Assembly: GCF_963678975.1 (NCBI RefSeq)
Contig: NC_089274.1
Location: forward strand, 17,005,633 to 17,069,632
DNA: 64,000 nt
Direction of reading: 5' to 3'
DNA from: Dysidea avara
Lineage: Eukaryota > Porifera > Demospongiae > Dictyoceratida > Dysideidae
Part shown: one piece after another, positions 57,431 to 64,000 of the stretch
How positions within the stretch are numbered: position 1 is the stretch's first letter
Layout of the letters: every line of letters begins with the position of its first letter
Position numbers and translations under genes: made by a program
Notes under the pieces: generated by a model
What the model was told of the DNA's origin: nothing
The model's database searches: none
Seen by the model: the letters and a program-made list of their open reading frames with translations, nothing else

Positions 57431-58220
57431 TAATTTAATACTGTGATTGCTATATTGCATAACTACACCTTTTCATGACATGAACCACAATCAACATAGC
57501 TATATAAAAAAATAGTGTGGTGGTGTTGACGGTCAGATGGCAACATGTGCCAACTGCCCATTACTTACACCTACTAGATAACTTAGAAACCAAGTCACGT
57601 GATTAATTTGAATGATATATTTTATTTAAATTAATATAGTGTATGAGAGTGTTACTACTTCAAGTGAATATGTGATCCGATATTGGAAAACCATCCTTTT
57701 CTACACATGCAAAAATTGCAGAAAAACTTAATTGAAAATTTCAGCAATTTTTTAAACTAATTTTTTTGCACATTTGGATAAAGCAACTATTAAGCCTTTT
57801 TGCTGTGAAGTTTTACATCCAAAGCTTCTTTTTGCTAGGAGATATGGGTGATTTTATCAGACCATGTAATGATTTCACAATGCGTGGGACACCAATTAAT
57901 TTGGTGATTTGTAAAGGTGATGAAATGGTTAAAACTAATGATACTTACTTGTATGCCAACTTGATGGTGATTTATATTTTGAAACCTCAGCCAAAAATGG
58001 AAAGGGTTTCAAACAAGCTATTTACTTCAAGGTGGAAATAGTACTGTATTCAATGAACTGTGTGAACCATAATACAATGTATTAATTATCAGCTATTTAT
58101 ATTGCTGCTTGTGCACGCAAAAGCTCTTTTATTGGTGCTACATTATCATCATGCAGTATGGTAGTACTGCATGTATAGTAGTACTGTATGGTAGTACTGT
58201 ATGGTAGTACTGTATATTAG
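57431..58220. other. No recognised gene; TAGTACTGTATGG tandem run at 58150-58215
   Basis: A plus-strand open frame at 57766-58041 (contains GDMGDFIRPCNDFTMRGTPI) is not recognised. ATATGTGATCCGATATTGG near 57668 resembles a TIR of the ATATGTGACC family, without a clear partner. Four to five imperfect GGTAGTACTGTAT units follow. Confidence 0.35.
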
Positions 58221-58224
58221 GGAT

Positions 58225-58800
58225 CATGGAGGTTTGCGGTTTTCTAGCCAAAAATATCACCCAAAAGCAGCTTCACAAATACCATTCTGGTACCTTGGCA
58301 GTATAACCAAGCCCAAAATTGCTTTTGGTGTGACCTAAATGCTTCCAATAAATTGCTACACAAGCTTAAAAAAGTTAGTCAATGGAATTTTCTACTGACT
58401 GACTAACTGCCTGCCTGCCTGCCTGCCTGCCTGATACCTTCAGACAAGCGCAACTTGATAACAGCTAAGGCTACTGGCTTGATTTTTTTTCACTGTTCGA
58501 CATCGCTTCAGCCCACAGGTGCCTTTTGGCATACCGCAGTGTGTGCATGTACAGATCATGGACGTCCTCTTTTGTGTCCCATTTCTTTTTGCTGACAGCC
58601 CAAGGTGTCAATTCGTGGTAGTACGATGGCTTCCCTATGTTTGTAAATGGGAATCATCCTGATCAGGGATTGAATACATCGACTAGTATGTGTAGGCGAA
58701 CTCCTGTAATCCCTAATCAAACTTATTTTTCTCCATATTTGTAGGTATAGCTGCTGTAACACTCACATGGCTTCTGTTTTTATCAGAGTTCCACTGTGCA
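58225..58800 (-). repeat. R1 copy, minus strand
   Basis: Inverse R1 landmarks: GGAATTTTCTACTGACTGAC, a (GCCT)n-modified run, TTCAGACAAGCGCAACTTGA, GCTTCAGCCC, GGTGCCTTTTGGCATACC, TTTTGTGTCCCATTTC. Confidence 0.8.
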
Positions 58801-58924
58801 TACAAGTATGTGAGGTTGAACAACTGAAACAGCATTAAACACAAAGACACAAAAGGAAATTACAAACCTAATACTCAATGTTAAGCATTCAATTAGCAAA
58901 TAAACATGTATCCAATTAGCCTGC

Positions 58925-59270
58925 CCCTCCTGTACATGTCAGACTGAAGCAATGTCGAACAGTGAAAAAATCAAGCCTGTGTCCTTAGCTGTTATTGAGT
59001 TACGCTTGTCAGAAGGAAATGGTTAATCAGTCAGTCAGCCAGCCAGTCAGTCAGGTACAGTAGCAGAAAATTTAACTAAATATACTTTTTTATTTTCGTA
59101 GCAACCTTTTGGAAACATTTCAGGCCATACTGAAAGCACTATTGGGCTTAGTTATACCTAACCAATACTGCTAAGGCGCCATGAAGGTATTGTGAGGCTG
59201 GTTATAGGGTGATATATTTGGCCAGAAAAGCCCAAATCTTCATGATCCCTAATATATGGTACTACCAAGA
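58925..59270 (+). repeat. R1 copy, plus strand, 5' truncated
   Basis: CAGACTGAAGCAATGTCGAA, then TTAGCTGTTATTGAGTTACG, CAGTCAGTCAGCCAGCCAG, GTAGCAACCTTTTGG and ATGAAGGTATTGTGAGGCTG. It faces the preceding minus copy, giving a large inverted pair. Confidence 0.8.
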
Positions 59271-59404
59271 GTTAATATCCTTCTCCTATATTATGAACTC
59301 TTGGTACTACTGTACTGTATGATAAGACACAATACAATTACTTAGAGAGACCTTGTGGTTACATCATACTTAGGCCAGCTTCTATGGATTAAAGGATTTA
59401 GGAG

Positions 59405-59960
59405 TACACTAGTTTGTGCCATAGATGTATTTTGGATATAGCACATTGTGTATACATGCCTTTTGGCATACTGCACTAAGTACATTGCATGATTTACCTG
59501 TATCCTCCTTTGTGTCCCATTTATCTTTTCTGACAGTGTGAGGTGTCGATTTGTGGTGAGGCTGCATGATGGCTTCCCTACATTTAATGGGAATCGTCCG
59601 AGTTTTCCGCTGTGACTGGATTGATTGCAGAGGTTCTTCTCCAGTGTTCTTTGGTTGTAATGTTATGTAGCATAGCTGAAATTCCTTTTGTTCTAATGGG
59701 TTCACCATGCATGCAGTAAAAACGAAAACACACAAGTATAAGAAAAAATTAAAAATTTAAGTTCGATCAGGATCATAGAAATAAGTAATGAAACAAGGGA
59801 GGTTGCCAACGCCTGAAGAATTACTAGTGGACATTTAATCTCTAATTCAGTCATGGGTACTGACTGAACTGAGTAGGGATTTAATGTCCACTAGTATATC
59901 TTCAGGCATAGGTGACCTCCTTGTTTCACTACTTTTTTCTATATATGATCCCTAATCAAA
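59405..59960 (-). repeat. R1 copy, minus strand, with palindromic head
   Basis: The body (59405-59750) includes TGCCTTTTGGCATACTGC and TTTGTGTCCCATTTATC. The head (59755-59955) is a palindrome: AGTAATGAAACAAGGGAGGT against ACCTCCTTGTTTCACTACTT. The open frame through the body again reads KDKWDTKEDTGKS. Confidence 0.8.
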
Positions 59961-60757
59961 CGTAATTTTGTTTAGATACTTTCACTGTCTGTATGCAACA
60001 TCTATAGCAATACAGTGTATGGATTGATATATCACTATACTTCAACTTTAACAAAGATGCATAATATATAGGACATGCTGGCATGTGAATAATTTTGACT
60101 TTTATAGTTTTTTAAATAAAATTAGCTTTTTATATAGGAAGTGACTAATACACTGACTGTAAAACTTAATGTCATGTGAACGTTGTACTCTTTCTGAGTC
60201 TAGTTGCAATATACAAAACTGCTCTATACACACAAATGTAATGTTTCATCTGCACAAAAATGTCTTAAAGGTCACCAAAGGCAAATTGTTTAATGGCACC
60301 AATTCAAAAACACTGATAAATTTCATGCATGAGAAGCACTGGAAAGTTCATATACAAAAAAACTACAAAATATCCAATTTTGGTGCTATGCCACTTAATA
60401 CTGAGTAGTGCATACTTATTAGATCAATTTACATGATGGGGCAGGTCATGCATTTGCATATAGACATAAGTCAGGTACCAATTCTACATACTTCAGGCAC
60501 TATAATACTATATAGAATTGTGTTAGCTAATTCATTCAGATTTTGTGTTTTGACAACTCCAATATCCAAGAATATTTACTTAGCACAGTTCATTCCTATA
60601 TAGAGTCTGCAAGTTAATGCTATTTTGCAATGATTATGCATCATATGCATGGAGAACATATAGTGGTAAATATTTAAATATCACATTATTGATTAGCATA
60701 ATATACACACCAAAATAATTTTCAATAGCTATTATAGTAAATAGCTCTTGCCAATTC
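59961..60757. other. No recognised gene downstream of gene C
   Basis: Gene C 3' flank on the minus strand. A short plus-strand open frame (60169-60408) is unrecognised. Confidence 0.35.
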
Positions 60758-63700
60758 TCATGTTGTTAAACAGCATTTTGTTTCTTTTTCAATACTGCTA
60801 AGGGATTGCCTAGGGAAATCCAATTTGATACTTGTGGATCGATTCCTGTTATATATTGGCACCACAGGCTCTTTATAGATGTAAGACAGTTCATGAACCT
60901 GTAACAAAAAGTAATGCAGTGATGTAAAGAAGAGATTATAAAGTAACTGACTACTACACTTGCCTCTAATGCAATGTATGCGTAGCTGCACCCTATCTAT
61001 TTTAAACATACATTTTAAGTATTTTACAATGGGAGCTTATATGTTGCGCTAATCAAAAGATCATAAATATTGATCCAAAAAGTTTCATCGTGATGAAGAA
61101 AGTAGTTTGGTAGTATACCCTCAAAGTGACCCTAACCATTTCTATCAGATCACGAAATTTGAAAAAAGCAAATTTTCTTCTATCATGTATGCTTTCAGCA
61201 AAGTGAACTCGGAAAAGGCTGACCAGCTGCATGCAATTCTCAAGTTTTAAAATAAGCATTACCGATGAAAGAAGAATGGTCTTATCATTCTTTTACTAGA
61301 TTCCCTGAATGCATTATATCTAATTGCTTTGTCAAAAGAATCAAATGTCAGGAGAGGTAACATTCACAGCCGCAGTGAAATGTAGCTATAATAATGCTTA
61401 TGCCTACTCCGCTTTTGACCACAGCGTTATTTTGTCAATAGTATATGCTGGCATACAAATTGTTTGCATGCAAGAGTTCATAACATTTGTATTAAGGAGA
61501 GTGCATAAATATATAGAAAGTAACTCACAAAAGCAGTGCTGCAGACAAAAATTAATATTAAAACCTTTGCAAAGGCTTTAGTCACCATATTAATTTTCTG
61601 TATAGCTACTCTGTGGTAAGATAAAAGTTGAATATATGCAAAGTGATGCCTTCATATCAGTTTAACACAATGAGATATTGATACTCTACTTATCAGTGGC
61701 AGAGTGTTAATTTTGTATGGGTTATACTGGCAGTTAGACACTCTCCCTCAAACAAATATTACGCATTCTTGGTATTTAGTGAAAAACAGCTAAGCTGTAA
61801 AAAAGGATGTACTTTTGAGATTTTTGAAGGCTCTATACTAGCTGTAAAGCAAGATTTGAGAGAGCTATCATGTAGTGTTTGGGAATTTTGTGACCACAAG
61901 GGAAGTTTTAAGGTAATCACAAGGGAAGTTTTAAGGTTACCACAAGGGAATTTTGTGACCACACACCTTTTTCACCATGAAGCGTACAGCTTCTCGGATT
62001 CCTTGTCCAGTTTTAGCCGATGTCTCAAAATAGCCTGTAAAACCATGGTCTTTACTAAACTGCTCCCCATCAAGTTTTCCACGGTCCACCTATAAAGACT
62101 TTCAATGGCAATTTATTTGGCTTGACCCATATTACTTTGTTGGCTATCAACACCACTGGTATTGGGTCATCATTCTCCAGTCGTACAACATCGTCAACTT
62201 CATCCTTCCACTGCAAGCTATGCTCTAAAGATTTTTCATCAGTGACATCATAAACTACGAATGCCCCCACAGCACCTCTGTAGTAGGCCTAATGATAATA
62301 TATATACATATATATATATATATATGTATATGTATACAAGTACACAGAAAAATTTTGAGTTTCATCTAGAGTAGGCCCGGACCATAGCACATCAATAAAA
62401 AGTACTGAAACAAAAGTTGGAGTAGTGCACGATATTAAATCACAGTAAAACAATAAGAAGTGTTATATCCCTACTGTGCATTTCCATTATGGTATCTTGA
62501 GCACAGTAGGGATATAACACTTCTTATTATATTACTGTGATTTACAATATTGTGCACTATTCCAACTTATTTCAGTACTTTTTATCAATGTGCTATGGTC
62601 TGGGCCTACTCTAGTTGAAATTCCAAAATTTTTTGTGTACTTGTTTGTTAACTTTTTAATAAATAATTATTATGACTGGTGAACCCACGCATACTGAATT
62701 TGAAAGGGTAGCACTAATTTCACAACGCTTGATGCCTTTTGTGACTTTAACTTAAACCCTAACCCTAACTTTGGACTACTGATCATGAGAAATCATTCTT
62801 TAGATAGTAGAGGGAATTTTAGCGCCTCTATACTATCTTGAAACCTCGTGAAACCAATTGTGGTATAACATATTAATATAGACGCGTGGGGGCACCCACG
62901 GGCATGAAGTGTTGTGAAATTAGTGTAAACCCTGCAACCCACACATACCGAAAGGGTTGGTTTCACGCGCCCCAGTTATATAAATTATTGTCTGAAAAGT
63001 GAAATATCCATTACTTGTTGGCTATGTTCAACCCGTTACACAGCAGTATGAATCAAAAACTGTTTTAAAAACACCTCTGCAATCGAAATAGCCACTATGA
63101 AAAATACGGACAATTTTTGTTACGAAGGGAAGCCATCATGTGCTACCACCAAATCGACACTTTTCGCTATCAGCAAAGATGAATGGGACACAAAAGAGGA
63201 CACTGGTAAGTCCATGAAGAATGCATTGTACGTACTGCGGTATGCCAAAAGGCACCTCTCGGGCTGAAGAGACATCGAACAGTGAAAAAATCAAGCTTGT
63301 AGCCTTAGCTGTTATCAAGTTATGCTTGTCTGAAGGCATCAGGCAGTCAGTCAGGCAGTCAGTAGAAATTCCATTGAATAAAAATTTTTTAAATTCCGTA
63401 GCAACTTTTTGAAAGCGTTTCGGGTCGATCTGAAAGTTTGTTTGGGCTTAGTTTTACATAACCAATATTGCCTCATCATCGTCTGGGAAAATTGAGGCTA
63501 TTTTTTGGGTGATGTTATTTCGTGGGCCACACCTACTCCTTTGTGGTCCCTACTATACACTACTATTGTAGTGTATGATAAATTATTTTAAAATTCCGTA
63601 GCAACTTGTTGAAAGCGTTTTGGGTCAATCTAAAAGCTTGTTTGGGCTTAGTTTTACCTAACCAATACTGCCTCATTGTTGTCGGGGAAAAATTGAGGGT

Positions 63701-63974
63701 GAAGTTATTTCATGGAACATGCCTACTCCTTTTTGGTCCCTACTATACAGTACTATCGTACTGTATTATATATATATATATATTTATACAAACCTTCTCA
63801 TTACCTTGGTTAACGCCTTGAACCTTTCTTGACCTATGTATGCGTACACATATAAGGTTATGTGGCTGCACATGATGCATTCCAGTGAATATATATACCT
63901 GCTGTGTCCCACAGGTGCAATTTATAGTTTGTTTTGCGACACTCTAATTCTGCTGTATGGAAGTCAAGTAGTGT
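60758..63974 (-). CDS. Gene C: Rab32-like GTPase, 3' part of a third family member (5' end beyond window)
   Basis: Exons: 63974-63899, 63833-63805, 62288-62136, 62089-61967, 60898-60758, giving 173 residues plus stop from the exon-3 equivalent onward. Visible parts are TLLDF, LHLWDTAG, QERFKALTK, AYYRGAVGAFVVYDVTDEKS, NDDPIPVVLIANKVD, FSKDHGFTGYFETSAKTG and a tail ending KCCLTT (CCXXX prenylation type). Sizes and phases of exons 3-6 equal genes A and B. The ETSAK exon matches gene A at 34 of 41 residues. The P-loop exon and any CARD exon would lie to the right of 64000. Intron 4 (1516 bp) is filled by a long palindrome and an R1 copy. The frame is intact throughout what is visible. Confidence 0.9.
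60899..61966. other. Gene C intron 6; no repeat end identified
   Basis: 1068 bp between the ETSAK exon and the tail exon. GGGAAGTTTTAAGGTAATCA and GGGAAGTTTTAAGGTTACCA are a short tandem duplication at 61900-61942. Confidence 0.45.
62355..62640. repeat. Near-perfect palindrome of about 280 bp (R1 head)
   Basis: AAGAAGTGTTATATCCCTAC on the left arm is followed, past a loop of about 35 bases, by GTAGGGATATAACACTTCTT. Pairing extends outward through AGTACTGAAACAAAAGTTGG / CCAACTTATTTCAGTACTTT and CATAGCACAT / ATGTGCTATGG to ACTCTAGTTGAAAT at the edge. Confidence 0.92.
62641..63590 (+). repeat. R1 copy in gene C intron 4
   Basis: GGTGAACCCACGCATACTG, AAATCGACAC, ATGAATGGGACACAAAAGAG, CTG|GTAAGT at 63205/63206, GGTATGCCAAAAGGCACC, AGTCAGTCAGGCAGTCAGTA and GGTCCCTACTATACAC. 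It is interrupted by a smaller MITE at 62712-62925. Confidence 0.85.
62712..62925. mobile_element. MITE with CACTAATTTCACAAC ends inside R1
   Basis: The left CACTAATTTCACAACGCTTG and the right GAAGTGTTGTGAAATTAGTG are inverted. The interior has GATAGTAGAGGGAATTTTAG / GCGCCTCTATACTATC arms and three CCCTAA units. Confidence 0.85.
63389..63770 (+). repeat. Tandem duplication of the R1 3' end, about 200 bp unit
   Basis: TTCCGTAGCAACTTTTTGAA to GGTCCCTACTATACAC is repeated as TTCCGTAGCAACTTGTTGAA to GGTCCCTACTATACAG. The second copy is slightly shorter, with small deletions. Confidence 0.85.
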
Positions 63975-64000
63975 CTGTGTAGTTTATGACAAATATGAAT

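Noticed and set aside
57766-58041. 91-codon open frame as a gene
   Set aside because: No recognisable domain, no splice or upstream support, and AT-rich surroundings where such frames arise by chance.
62755-62780. Telomere-like CCCTAA units
   Set aside because: Only about three units inside a MITE, with normal sequence on both sides; not a telomere.

Overview
This is AT-rich animal genomic DNA. Genes are split by GT-AG introns, many only 44-75 bp long. The stretches between exons are packed with non-LTR retrotransposons (LINEs), tRNA-derived SINE-like units, foldback elements and short terminal-inverted-repeat elements (MITEs). A death-fold (CARD-like) domain joined to a Rab GTPase points to a metazoan. 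Very short introns plus dense MITEs would suit an early-branching marine invertebrate such as a sponge, but no marker here proves the species.

The host-gene content is essentially one gene family. Gene A (minus, 19530 to 3697) and gene B (minus, 29095 to 26789) are complete. Each has one large first exon encoding an N-terminal CARD-like domain and a low-complexity linker. A tiny phase-0 intron then leads to six exons encoding a full Rab GTPase that most resembles the Rab32/Rab38/Rab29 branch, ending in a double-cysteine prenylation tail. Gene C (minus, 63974 to 60758) is the 3' part of a third member whose upstream exons lie beyond the right edge. Gene D (plus, 52046 to 55894) is a diverged relative with two 1-base frame problems, both at homopolymers, and an in-frame minisatellite inside its G5-region exon. 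Exon boundaries and phases are shared across the family. The predicted products are membrane-anchored GTPases carrying a death-fold interaction module. A role linking membrane traffic to innate or cell-death signalling is inference only.

Layout: 1-3.7 kb, LINE debris and MITEs; 3.7-19.5 kb, gene A, whose last intron of about 12.7 kb is full of repeats; 19.5-26.7 kb, mostly featureless with a fossil mobile-element ORF and MITEs; 26.8-29.1 kb, gene B; 29.6-38.8 kb, three minus-strand LINEs, one nested in another with a target-site duplication; 38.8-43.6 kb, foldback elements and LINE fragments; 43.6-50.5 kb, more LINE fragments, a long GTGA microsatellite and SINE-like units; 52-55.9 kb, gene D with a minisatellite in its first visible intron; 56-60 kb, a hAT-type MITE, LINE debris and repeat family R1 (my label); 60.8-64 kb, gene C. 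All LINE reading frames seen are broken, so these copies look inactive. I see no tRNA, rRNA, CRISPR array or bacterial-style operon.
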